From Gymnopus androsaceus JB14 (Eukaryota > Basidiomycota > Agaricomycetes > Agaricales > Omphalotaceae): a stretch of 64,000 nucleotides of DNA. The notes under the pieces are model-generated. The model worked only from the letters and a program-made list of their open reading frames with translations, did no database searches and had not been told where the DNA came from. The stretch covers positions 1 to 64,000 of the forward strand of contig ML769633.1 in NCBI GenBank assembly GCA_009733575.1, in the 5' to 3' direction. Position 1 is the stretch's first letter. Every line of letters starts with the position of its first letter. Made by a program: the position numbers and the translations under genes. Positions 33,875 to 44,746 of this stretch are shown here, piece by piece.

Positions 33875-34143
33875 GGTAGGGGTTGAAGCCTTCAAAACCC
33901 TCCATTTTTAAATTGATTATGTAGACGTCTCATGATGTCCTATGATCTTCCGCTCATCTTTAAGGATGTTTTCAGGTGTTAATATATCTATTTTACCCAA
34001 TGTCTCATGAGTGGTACATCATTCTATTCAAAACCCTCAGTAAAAACTGCAGGTTTGAAGGGTAAGGGTATGGAGGGTAAGGGTGAGGTTAGGACCTTTC
34101 CACCCTAGGGGTTATCCCTTGTCTATCCGTACATGACCTTGGG

Positions 34144-34578
34144 CATCAGAAAAAACTGTTTTGGGCCCAGGAGGATCTAAGGTCACCTAGTCCACTTAGG
34201 CAACCTGAGGCATCCTAGTTGGCCCAGGAAAAAGGGTAAAACTTTGGACAACTCATGGATCCCAGTCATCCTAGGTGTCCTGGGACATCCTGGGACATCC
34301 TGGGACATCCTGGGGCATCCTGAGGCATCCTGGAATAGAAATTTTATCCCAGGATGCCCCAGGATGCCCCAGGACACCCTCAGGACATCCAGGATGTCCT
34401 AGGATGTCTCAGAATGTCCTAGGATGTCCCAGGATGTCCCAGGATACTTAGGATGATTAGGATACCTGAGGTGTCCAAAGTTTTACCCTTTCTCCTGGGC
34501 CAACTGGGATGCCTCAGGTTGCCTAAGTGGACTAGGTGACCTTAGATCCTCCTGGGCCCAAAACATTTTTTGCTGATG
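34144..34578. mobile_element. Foldback element with GGACATCCTG decamer core
   Basis: The arms are inverted copies of about 130-200 bp (CATCAG.. at 34144 and ..CTGATG at 34578), sharing GGGCCCAGGAGGATCTAAGG and CCACTTAGGCAACCTGAGGC blocks. The centre is built from tandem GGACATCCTG units on one side and their complement on the other. GGG flanks both ends and may be a 3-bp duplication. No coding sequence. Confidence 0.8.
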
Positions 34579-35108
34579 GGGGAGGAGGGGGGCTTCCAAC
34601 CCTTATGGTTAAAAGATTTATTGTGATCTGGGACCTTGCGCAGGCATCTGGAAAGCTCAAGACTGCTTATTTCGAGATTCTAAATCTTGAATGTGTTCTT
34701 TTATGATGTTCTCCTCAGTTGGAGAGGCAAAACATCATTATTGCCCTGATTTGCTCCATTTCAGAGGAGTATCTCAACATCTAACCAACATTCAACCAAC
34801 ATTCCATCTCAGGTTTAAGCTTGTATACTGCACCAGAACCCAATAATGCAGCCAGAATGCCATTCATTAATGCAGAGGATGGAGAAATATGCATCTCAGG
34901 AGTGAGTGTAATTTTTGACTTCCAAATTCAATCCAAATCAGGGAGATAGTGTGAGAAAATGCTTCTGTATAAGGTGCAGAAGGGGGGGGAGGGGGTCACT
35001 CAAAACCTTAAAGCTGAAATATAAGGTCATGTCTCAATTTAGTGGATTGAACACCCTTGCAACTTGCTCCCTGGGTACTGCAGAAATTAAAGATGTTAGT
35101 TATAAATA

Positions 35109-37699
35109 CAGATGCAAACCTGGAAGCAAAAGATTCTCACAAAATTGAGATTTAGCATCTGAATCTTGGGCAATTTTTTGGATTTTATTTTTGCAAGGGG
35201 GCTGTATGTATTGTAGAGTACTGCGTTTATTTTTTCCAGATTCTTTGAGTGTGGTAGTAGTTGAAATAAATGGATCTTGTTGGCGACTGCAAAATGGCCC
35301 AAAAACCAGGAAGCAAAATGTCACATGTAACACGTTTCTCCCTAAACCAAATCACCCTATAACTTCCTACAGCTTTGCCAATCACTCTTTTACGCTATCC
35401 TATGGCCGTACATCCTAAGCATGGTGGTCGACCGCGTGGCTCAAAGCAACAGCGGAAGAAACAAGCAACAAAAACATGTGAAAACTTGTTCACAAAGGCT
35501 CTTGCAGACCATCATAGTGGCAGTACTTATCAAACAGCCTCACAGTAACAAGCTTTACCTGAATCATCACTGTGGCATCAGGCACATGGGTGTCGTAGTT
35601 GTTCAGAGGCACATGAGCACTTGATGAAGCTGTCTAAGGTCGAGGAGCAGGAGTTAAAGGACTGGTTGAGGGAGCTTGACAGATTTGGGATTCATTTTTC
35701 ACACAAAATCATTGCTGGCTATGCAAATGATATTCTGGAAGCACGAAACAGTAGTGACACTGTTGGACATACCTGGATCCGTAAATTTATGCATCAATTC
35801 CCTGAATTGAAAACAGTGCCAAGCGAGAAGAAAGATGTCTTGCAAAACACTGCAGAGAGAGATCCTGTATGGTTAGACAGGCTGTTTCAAATTGTGAGTG
35901 TGTTTACAAGCTTTCAGCTGGTTGATACTGATCACTCTATAGCTCGATATTGCTCGAAACCCACCGTATAATGTCAAGCACTGGAACATGGCCAACATGG
36001 ATGAGAAGGGATTTCTCATGGGAGTTCCTTGACACACCAATGTTGTTATACTCAGAGCAAACTGGCCTGAAGATCTTGAGAATGAGGGCGGTTCTGTAAA
36101 GGCAAGAGTTCCATAGGATGGCAACCAAGAGACTATCACTGTTATTGACTGCATTTGTGCCAATGGCACTGTGCTCACACCTTTTATCATCATGAAGGCT
36201 GCGCATCCATCATATTCTTGGTCCAAGGATTTGTTACTCGAGAAAGCCAAATTTGCTGCATTTCCAAATGGATGGGTTGATGCCGAGCTGTTTTTGTTGT
36301 GGATGAAGAGGGTTTATGAGCCAGAGACATGTGTGAAGGCCAACGGTGAATGGCGTGCACTCATCTTTGATCAACATGAGTTGCACCTGAGCTATGAAAC
36401 CCTCAAGTTTGCATTGGAGCATCAGATCCTTTGCATCAGATTGCCCCCAAAAACTAGCGGTGTCACTCAGCCACTGGATGTGTCATGCTTTTGTTCACTT
36501 CAGCAAGCTTACGGTTGTGCAGTAGATGAAGAAACTTGTGGTTCAGTGGCCATTGCCAAGCAGGACTTTGCTCGGTGAGCTTGTCAAATGTTAACCTTAT
36601 CATTAACTAACACATATTAGCATCCTACCTCGTGCTTGCAAACAAGCATTCACACGAACCAACATTGTTTCCGGCTTTGAACGCATTGGAATTTATCCCT
36701 ACAACCCTAAAAAATTTGATGTCCTCTGAAAATATTGCGAGCAGTCAGGGACCCATCAGCCAAACTGCTCTCCTTTGACATCACCTTCCACTACTCCTGA
36801 GCTAACAACTCAATGCCATGAAAAGACAAACACAATCCTTGAACAAAGCCACAGTCTCTTGCACTCTCCTCCTTCCAGTCCTGGTGCCCTTATTGATGTA
36901 CTCGCGGATGTCACCAATGAGGTTGAGCACTTACGAGCCCCTGTTGGCATTCAAAATGGCCATATCCGTGAGCTACAGAAAACCGAGGTTGGATGGAAAA
37001 AGAAAGGTGACCAGTGTCGGGCTCCTGGGCAGGCATGAGTCTTTAGCCAGGAAGAGTTGAATCAGATGTGGGAACAATGGGACCATCAAGATGCGGAAAA
37101 GGCCACTAGTTGTGGGCATGGCAGGGGTAGGCCTAGGGGTCATGGCTGAGGCAGTCATGGCAGTGGCAGGGGATGTGGACAGGGTTGCGGGAGGGGCCAT
37201 GGGATGGGTCATCATCAACTTGTTGAGGGTTCAGGCAGCAAGAGGAGTGACAGTGAATTGCCAGATGAGGTCATAGATTTGTTTGATGGAGAGGTTCCAA
37301 TGATAGTGGAAGATGAAGATGAAAATGCACCAGGAACAGATTCAGAGGGGACGGAGGAGGAGGAGGAGGAGGGGAAAAGTGGACAGAAACATCCTCCCTC
37401 CTCCCCGAAGTACAATACCCGGTCTCATAAGCATTGCAAGACGTGAGGGCACTCATTTGTGAGTTATCAAGCTGGTTGGTTGTGCTAGAGTCCCACATTT
37501 GTCAATTTTTTGAGGTTGTTGCTGATATTTTATTTTTTGGACTAGAACATGTTACATACCTATCTTGAATGCATCATAGCAATAATGTAGATATACAGTA
37601 GATCTTATATAAAAAAACCGAAGCTTGAAAGTTGTTCTACGTGCCTCAAAAAGTAAATCTTTTGCATCCGGGCATCTTTTGCTTCCGGGTTTGCGTTTG
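35109..37699 (+). mobile_element. Fot1/Pogo-type DNA transposon (2591 bp)
   Basis: Imperfect 26-bp inverted ends start CAGATGCAAACC (35109) and CAAACGCAAACC (complement, ending 37699), both continuing GGAAGCAAAAGAT. TA flanks each end (35107-35108, 37700-37701), the duplication expected for this superfamily. It contains a single transposase pseudogene. Confidence 0.85.
35402..37446 (+). pseudogene. Fot1/Pogo transposase (CENP-B-like HTH plus DDE), broken
   Basis: It starts MAVHPKHGGRPRGSK. The HTH region (35621-35830) has KLSKVEEQELKDWLRE and VGHTWIRKFMHQFPELK. The first catalytic Asp is in NMDEKGFLMG (about 35998), the second probably in FDQHELHLS (about 36368), and the third in QPLDVSCF (about 36476). 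TGA at 36030 and TAG at 36114 interrupt it, and a frame change near 35940 is needed to reach the DDE domain. The C-terminus carries Gly/Arg-rich repeats and an acidic run before PKYNTRSHKH. It would cut and paste its own element at TA sites if intact. Confidence 0.82.
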
Positions 37700-38206
37700 T
37701 ACAATTTATGAAGTTGAAGTGATTTGGCTCAAAGTACAATGTTATGCGAACATGTTGGAGTTGAAAAAGTCAACACATTCAATTGCAATCAAAATAGGTC
37801 AATCAAGAGTCAGAATATTTTGGTGAATTCTGATGCCATAGAAATTGGCAAGAAAGCTATGTCAGTTGTTGCCCAGACATTTGAGGACAATATCAAAGAA
37901 TGCGCAACACTGTGGGTTGCAGCTCAGCTTCATGTGCTGGGCTTATGATTCACCTGGGCACACTGTATGTCCAGTGAGCTATGAGCTCTGGTGCAATGAG
38001 TGGTTCAATGATTCTTGAAACTTTTGCCTACCACTCCAAACTCACCAGAATAGGTGGCTACCAAACTACCTTGGATCTTCAAACTCCACTACCTTACATC
38101 AGCAAAACCTGGGCATTGGCTATAGAGGTTATAGCAACTTATAAAAGATGATAGCAGCCATAGTTCTTTAGAGAACTATGATATGCTATGGCTTTCTATC
38201 ACTCCA
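37700..38206. other. No gene; nested hairpin near 38.16 kb
   Basis: No coding region is supported. CATAGTTCT/AGAACTATG form a perfect 9-bp stem (38159-38180), itself enclosed by AGCCATAG and CTATGGCT. Nearby AGCAAAACCTGGG recurs in inverted form at about 43.98 kb. Confidence 0.5.
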
Positions 38207-38455
38207 CAGGATTGAGTAGATTGAGGCTGGAATTATCATAGGAAAATAGTCTGTAAATAATAAAATTTTCTACCACAAATTTCCATTGAAAAAGAAATCC
38301 TGCCTGAAAAATAAATCAAAAAAGACCATTTTTTCATGGTCTTTTCCATGTGTAAAAGGTGTTGTAAGCTTTGTTCTTTCCCGATTGAAATCTTTGTTTT
38401 ATTCCACCATCAACATGTGGTACTCAGTTACCACCAGTTACTGCCAGTTGCTGCT

Positions 38456-39193
38456 CTGCACTGATAGTATTGGATATTAGTCAGCAGAGTGGCAGAAAGA
38501 GCTTTGTCATCATTTATAGCGCTTAACTTCATCTTCTCAATGCACTCAGAAGCAGATAAATGCTGTTCTCCTGTGTTTTATCTTAGAAACAGATCCCTGG
38601 TTCTCTGAGAGCCATTTTATAAGTATCAAATATTGCATGTGATGGTTGTAAGCACTTAAAATCAGCTTGCCCAAGCCAAATTAAAGCTGCTAATGTGTTG
38701 CCAAAACTGTACCATAGCCTCAGATATGGTACATTCAAGCTCATGTGGACCATATGCTTATTCCTCTACCTTGAGTAAAGCTTAGGTATAGAGCCCTGAA
38801 ATTCTGAGAGCCATTTCAACTGAATGATTACCATGAGAACATGCTATTAATCTCTTGTTTTGCTTTCCAAAGGAGTATTTCACTTAATTATACTAGAAAA
38901 ATGTATCAATGTACCCTTAAAACTGGGCTAACCTCGAAAAGTCACAAGTGTGCTTGGTCAAAAATGCTATACTCAAAAAAGCGCACTACTCAAAACTACA
39001 TGGCACTTTGAAAAGCATGAGACTTGAGTAGAACATTGTGATTAATTTTTGTACACATTGAAGAGTATAAATACTGCCACTGTGCTGCTCCAGAACTAAG
39101 CCCCAAGCATGCTGAGAAGAAGTTAAGCACTTTTAATGATGACAAAGCTCTTCCTGTGACTCTGCTGACTAATATCTGGTGCCATCAGTGCAG
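38456..39193. mobile_element. Nested foldback/TIR element
   Basis: The inverted ends share CTGCACTGAT, GATATTAGTCAGCAGAG and AAGAGCTTTGTCATCATT (38456-38570 and 39080-39193). It interrupts the left arm of the composite element. It has no coding capacity. Confidence 0.65.
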
Positions 39194-39639
39194 GGCAAGG
39201 GGTATGCAGAAATTTAGGCACCCATATCATGGGGGAAGGGAGGGGAGGTGAGACCTTAGAGTTTTTTAGTACTTATGGTTGTGTTTCTGGGTTGGAGTTG
39301 TGGTTTGCATGATTTTAGACAAATTTCAAAGCCAGAGGCCATAAGCTGCGGTATGTATGTACAAGATGGCACTGCCACTTGAATGTTTCGATGCTTGATT
39401 TTTCTTCCATTGACTTGCTATTAATAAATTGATGACAGACCTATTTAAACATCACTGACTGACAGTGAAGAAGCAAAAGGTATGGTCTAAACAGCTATAG
39501 GGAGATTTTAAAGGTCAATAAGATACTCAGAACCCCTCTGGATTTGATGCGAAAAGTACTTTGTACTGCAAGCCCTGCAACAAGAATATCAATGTGAGTT
39601 TTGGTTGAGAGGGCAACTGGAACCAAAATCTTAACAGTA

Positions 39640-39990
39640 AGGATCCTCATGAGTCCCGGTCACAGCCAGGTACCTGATTCAAGAACAAATAACCAAACAC
39701 ATTGATATATGCTTTCAATATATCAGGGAAACAGTTGAAATGAGAGCAGTTGAAATATTTCATGTTCACATGGAAGATAACATTGCAGACATTCTGACAA
39801 AGAAGATTGCAACTGTTAAATTTACAAAGTTCAAGGATCTTCTTGGCACTCACTTGGAGTAAGGATCCTCACGAGTCCCGGTCACAGCCAGGTACCTGCG
39901 GGTCCCGGTACCGGTTTCCCACGGGTCACCCCCGGTCACAGGTCAGAAGTTTTATTTTTTATACTGACCCACAGGTACCAGTTGACCTGC
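39640..39990. repeat. GGTACCTG palindrome array, left side, with 40-bp direct repeat
   Basis: A 40-bp word (AAGGATCCTCAYGAGTCCCG and on through AGCCAGGTACCTG) occurs at about 39640 and 39860. After the second copy come many CAGGTACC, GGTCCCGGTACCGG and GGTCACAGGTCA words. The right partner array is at 42480-42670. Confidence 0.6.
39695..39862 (+). pseudogene. Ty1/Copia RNase H C-terminal fragment
   Basis: One frame reads KHIDICFQYIRE, then EIFHVHMEDNIADILTKK, and KFKDLLGTHLE then stop. This is the characteristic end of Copia RNase H. Only the last ~55 codons remain, and the fragment lies between the two 40-bp direct repeats. Confidence 0.8.
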
Positions 39991-40033
39991 ACTCAGAAAA
40001 ATTAAAATTTATAAAAGTTAATATTGATCAAAG

Positions 40034-40121
40034 ATGCTACCATCGAGATTTGAACTCAGGCGGTGAGTAAATATTCACGCACTGAACCAACTCACGCACT
40101 AAACCAACTCAGCTATCAGAC
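40034..40121 (-). repeat. tRNA-derived sequence (SINE-like)
   Basis: On the minus strand the A-box-like TAGCTGAGTTGGTTTAG and the B-box-like GAGTTCAAATCTC are in tRNA order. The D-arm region is partly duplicated (GTTGGTTYAGTGCGTGA twice). The mature tRNA fold is broken. Confidence 0.5.
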
Positions 40122-40235
40122 TTATTATAGCCTGGCTCATACTTAGTATATATCATAAGCTTTCATCAGTTGTAGATAGATAAGTCCATAGTGCGAGGAA
40201 GACAACAAAATGGATGAGTACATAGGCTGTAGAAG

Positions 40236-42304
40236 TACTACTCGGGATCTGTATTTGCCTGACTCAAGTTACTCAATAACTCTTTACACCTCAGCGATTC
40301 CACATGGGCCATGCAACGGATGGGCTGAAACTTTGAAAGGTCAATTAGTATGATGGCGGCGAAAGTGCAAGAAATAATATGCACATCTTCCCAGAAGCTC
40401 CCAGCTGGCAACTCATTCTCCAAAAGTAAAATTTGAGTGTCACCAATGTCCACCCAAGGCTGACTCAGTATGTTCCGCTCAGAGAAATTTACTTTGATAG
40501 GTACTAACTAGAACGAATACATTAGAACAACCATGAAAGAGGGAGAACGCAACTACACACCTTAAAATCGAATGATTTTGCAACCTCTTTGATGTACCCA
40601 ATAAACTTAAGTTGGGAGCTGTGAAATGGCAGCTCTGCAAAGTTCATGACCAAGTCAGACATCTGTAAGTAGGCAACGTCAGTTACTATATGGCGAACGG
40701 AGAACAATGACGCACCAAGTACCAATAAGCAAAAGTGACGCAAAATGGAAAAAGAGTGAAACACCAAGCCAATTTTCATATAAACACAAAGAAACCCAAG
40801 ATACTGGATCTAGGGTAGCCCCGCCGCTAGCGGCACCTAGCCTGACATTTGGTGCTGACCAGCTAACACAACACGGAGGAAGATGAGGCAGTGAGAAAAA
40901 CTTTGGGAATGTCCTGAGGATGCTCACGCAGCCAAAAACGAGATATACTACAAAAAACAATACTCAAAAGTTGCGAGTAAAACATAAGTAAGATGTTCGA
41001 TGCATGCAAAAAAAAGTTCAATGCCAAGATCAAACCAACCATTGGAGCCAAAAACTGCCTGCACCAGGTCAGTGATGTAATTGGAAGGGTAGGAAACGAA
41101 CAACAACAGGTGGAGAAAGTACATATCATCAAGCAACAGGATTGGCAACATGCAGTATGCTTGGGGGTTGTTGAAAGCATTTCAAAAAGGTGCGGATGTA
41201 ATATGATGCTAAAACCTCCTCAACTGCCCATACAGCAGCCTGGTTGGTCTCTGCAGGGAACAGCTGGTGAAGTTCAGCTGGTTTTGGCCCCGGCCATGCT
41301 TGAACCAAGTTGAACAGTGCTTTGACAAAAGGAATACGGGTGGAAGGAGTGTTACATGTCGAGAAGCCCGGATGCTTGTATTGGGGTTGATAAGCTTGCC
41401 CTGGCCAACATCAATGAACCATCCTCTCCCACTCAAACCAAACCTCCAGTGCCATTGCTGCTTGCTCATCATCCCCTTGAGGTTCTGGCACCATCCTACA
41501 CTCAATGTGGAGCATATCCAGACGGAACTTGATCTCGTAAAGCTCCCGACAATTTCCCACACAAGTTCAATGTCCAGCTGCCCAGAGCTGTTAAGTTGAA
41601 TCATGACACCATTCCACAAGTCAGGGGCAGCGGTGAGGTTTGTCTCATCAAGTGAAATCCCAGTCAATGTTGAGTCCCTGATCAAAGCTCGAAGCTTTTC
41701 CATCATCTGCGACCAACATTTGGTGTGCACGGCACCATGACCCTCAGCCGCCTCCAGCATTGCCCTCCAGTCCTTGTTGCTGTATAACGGTGCATCAGGC
41801 ATGCTCAGCCTTCAGAGGAACACCGGATCCAGATGAAGCCACATCATGATGATTTCAGGCTTTAGCTTGTTATTCAACGTGAGGAAAAGGAAAGGATCCG
41901 GTAATGGGTGCCCAAGCAGAGCATGACTGGTGTCACACTGTAGCTCCTGAAGCTGAACGCAGGGCCCATCCCACCAGGTCAAGCGGGATGGAAAGGCTTC
42001 ATGAGTGATACCCAAAAATTGGTTCCGTTCTTGAGACTCGGATGACCGACCTAAGTATAAAGTTATTAACATGTACATACAATGTAAACAATAACATACC
42101 TTGATTAGCCTTCTTTCTGGGCTGAGGGCGAGACACCCACTCACGGCTCATAACATCCAGCTGTTCCAACGCGGCTGACGGATTAGAGCTCAAAGATTTT
42201 GCATGAGGTTGAGCACCACCGAAAGAAGACACATTCTTTGAGACATTGCGTTGTCTGATGGTTTTGCAATCTTGGTTCTTGGAGGGACTTGTTCCTGAGG
42301 ACAA
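40236..42304 (-). pseudogene. Unknown multi-exon gene inside the GGTACCTG-bounded element
   Basis: Minus strand. An upstream exon (to 42100) joins across a 49-bp intron (42099-42051) to one reading GRSSESQERNQFLGITHEAF and continuing to 41209 through a single in-frame TGA (41812). It includes MEKLRALIRDSTLTGISL and LDIELVWEIVGSF. Further coding-like exons follow (DLGIELFFACIEHLTYV near 41000; MNFAELPFHSSQLKFIGYI near 40630), then a last exon (QPWVDIGDTQILLLENELP to 40238) joined across an intron starting GTGTGT at about 40560. I do not recognise the family. Its position between paired palindrome arrays suggests a transposon-encoded or captured gene. Confidence 0.45.
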
Positions 42305-42479
42305 AGTTATGGAGATGTTCCGGGATTTGAGGAGTAGGTGTGGGGCTGCTGCGATTGATAATGAGGATGAGGATGATGATAGGCTACAGCTTTTCTTTTT
42401 TTGTAACTTTATTAATGTATGATATGACTTGTATAAATTTTTATTTACTTTAGTATGTGTACACTGCAGGACTAACTTA

Positions 42480-42670
42480 GACAGGTACCTGCAGGTATAC
42501 CTGTGGGTACCTGTGTTGACCTGCGATGCAGGTACCTGTGGGTTTGACCTGTGCGAGTCCTGGTCATACTCAACCTGGCTCCCACAGGTTTTAACCAGTC
42601 ACAGGTCAGGGTATTTCCACCCCAGGTACCTGCAGTACGGATCCCGGTATACCAGGATCCGGACTGGGGA
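42480..42670. repeat. GGTACCTG palindrome array, right side
   Basis: Repeated CAGGTACCTG, GGTACCTGTG and GGTATACC words end in CCAGGATCCGGACTGGGG. Together with 39640-39990 it brackets the unknown gene. Confidence 0.6.
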
Positions 42671-43388
42671 AGAACCTTACAAGTTAACAGTAAAAATCAC
42701 TCAAGTCCTGGATGCAATTCAAAGGTAAGTTGAGGTATTTATCCTGTGCAATCAATTTCTAAACTTGCCTTAGTATCATCTACCTTGTCAAGGCCTTCTA
42801 GATATGCCAACAACCAATTGGTTCTGCAATGAAGAGTGCCAAAGAAATGCTACAGGAAGAAGTGGTATATAAATAAGCAGGGGAGAATACAAAAGAGATA
42901 GTAACCTTACATTATTTCACTGTATCAATGCACTAATCTAGAAGAGACCAAGAGGTGCAAAGGAGCAAGAGATTGGAGAGAGAAATAGTCAGTGGGCACT
43001 GGAATAGAAATGGACTGTGCAAAACACCCTGTGACTGAGAGAAATACCTTCTGCTTTAGGAAAGGGGGGAGGCCCGGGGAGGGTCTCCAAAGGCTTAAGG
43101 TCGGAAACCAGCATGATATACAAAATTTGAAATCTGCATACCTCTTGGTGCAGGGCAGTAACTGGGTACCACATGTCGATGGTGGAATAAAACAAAGGTT
43201 CCAATCGGGAAAGAACAAAGCTTACAAGACCTTTTACACATGGAAAAGACCATGGAAAAGAGGGTACTTTTCTCTTTATTTCTCAGGTGGCATTTTGATT
43301 GTTTTTCAATGGAAATTTGTGGTGGAAAACTTTATTATTTACAAACTATTTTCCTAAAGTAATTCCAGCCTCCATTTATTCAATCCTG

Positions 43389-44174
43389 TAGAGTGCATGA
43401 GCTGCCATGAGCTCCTGTGAGATTGCCGAACATTTGAGCCAACTGTTCACTCATTTTGGCATCTTGACAGCTGTCTTTCTCTCCTGCCAGCACTCTATGT
43501 TGCAACTTCCCCAAGTCACATTTTTTAAGTTGATTCTGACTCACCTTAGTTTGAAAGTTCTCAGTAAGTTTCATTCAAGTTTTCAACTTTGTTTGGATGT
43601 CTCAAATTTTTGCAGACATTTAATTCTAACCATCATCACTAGTTACAGTAAACACCAATATTTGTTATACTGCGTAGTTCTAGTTTCACTACAGTATTGT
43701 TCTAAGTACTAGTACTACAAACAATACAATGATTTCATTATGGTTATTTTGGTTGCATTCAGTCTCGCAAGTGAGGGAAATGTTTCAAAGGATCAATACT
43801 GTATATTTAGTTTTGAATTGAACTCTGAGATGTCCTGACAGGTGACGTTTCCATCAAATTCATAGCAATCCGTAGTAATCCATAGCATACCCCAGCTCTC
43901 CACAAATGGTACCCTTGCTACAGGTTCTATAAGTGCTATGAGTGCTGTGGAGAACTCCACAGTTCTCTACAGCACACCCAGGTTTTGCTGGTGTATTGCT
44001 ATCTTAGCCTTACCAAGTTAAGTTATTTTACCTTACTACTTTTTTCTACCTTAAGCCATAAATCACATGGTAGATTACCCATAGGAGCTACTCAATGTGC
44101 TATTGAAAGACACTCCTAGACTCTGTTCATGTAATGACTCCTACATCAAGTCCCTTTTTGAGGGTCTGGCAGTG
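43389..44174. other. No gene; hairpin at 43943-43974
   Basis: No supported ORF. TGCTGTGGAGAACT and AGTTCTCTACAGCA form a 14-bp stem with one mismatch and a 4-nt loop. Confidence 0.45.
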
Positions 44175-44746
44175 CCAAATTGTAATTTGGATGGTGAGTC
44201 TTTACCACCATCCAAACATTTGTTGATGGCGTAACTTGGGCGTAACCATTGATATTAAATTCAATTCCCTGGTCAGGGAATTGTGAATCTCCAATTCCTT
44301 GGAGATTTTGTTCATGGAGTTGCTGGACAGAAACTCAGTCCATTCAGTCCCTTTTCAAGGCCCTGGCTGTGCCAAAATGTGAATTTACAGTGGTGCTGTG
44401 TACCACTGTCAATTTGGAAGGCATGACCTTCTGAGGGGTGAACCTCACCTCTTGAATCAATCCAGGGTTTGGATCGACGCAAGGGGGAGGAGTGGGAGCA
44501 GGAAGAGGAACTGGAGGGGGAGGTGAGGACATGTGAGGTGTCAGAGATTCAGCCGGCAGCAAAATTTGACCTTCAGTCTTAAATAGGGTCCAAGCTCATT
44601 TGTGCCAGTGTGTGTGCTGGCACCAGTGACATGGCAACCACCACTGTAAAGAGATTCACCAAAGTGAATCTCTTTTGAGGGAACAGCGATGTTATTGACG
44701 TCATTGTTGTTGGAATTGCTGTAGCAATTCCAATAATGGTTATTGG
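44175..44746. repeat. Row of eight or more short perfect hairpins
   Basis: Perfect stems: 44175-44181/44184-44190 (7 bp); 44186-44196/44206-44216 (11); 44262-44270/44275-44283 (9); 44286-44294/44299-44307 (9); 44387-44394/44402-44409 (8); 44602-44608/44617-44623 (7); 44648-44659/44664-44675 (12); 44710-44720/44723-44733 (11); and 44730-44736/44740-44746 (7). Loops are 2-10 nt. Two ~70-bp paralogous segments (starting about 44150 and 44348) each hold a hairpin at the same relative place, but with different stem sequences. No ORF is convincing here. Confidence 0.8.

Larger units (their letters stand above)
38207..43388. mobile_element. Composite long-TIR element
   Basis: About 250 bp at 38207-38455 match the reverse complement of about 43140-43388 (both start CAGGATTGA and share GGCTGGAATTA, GTAAATAATAAA, CACAAATTTCCATTGAAAAA and TTGTTCTTTCCCGATTG). 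Inside are a nested foldback (38456-39193), a Copia fragment and a second element with GGTACCTG arrays and an unknown gene. Without these insertions the original element would be about 1.4 kb. No transposase for the long TIRs is seen. Flanking duplications are not clear. Confidence 0.68.

Noticed and set aside
42992..43357. 121-codon plus-strand ORF
   Set aside because: It lies inside the right long TIR of the composite element, and the matching left arm is noncoding.
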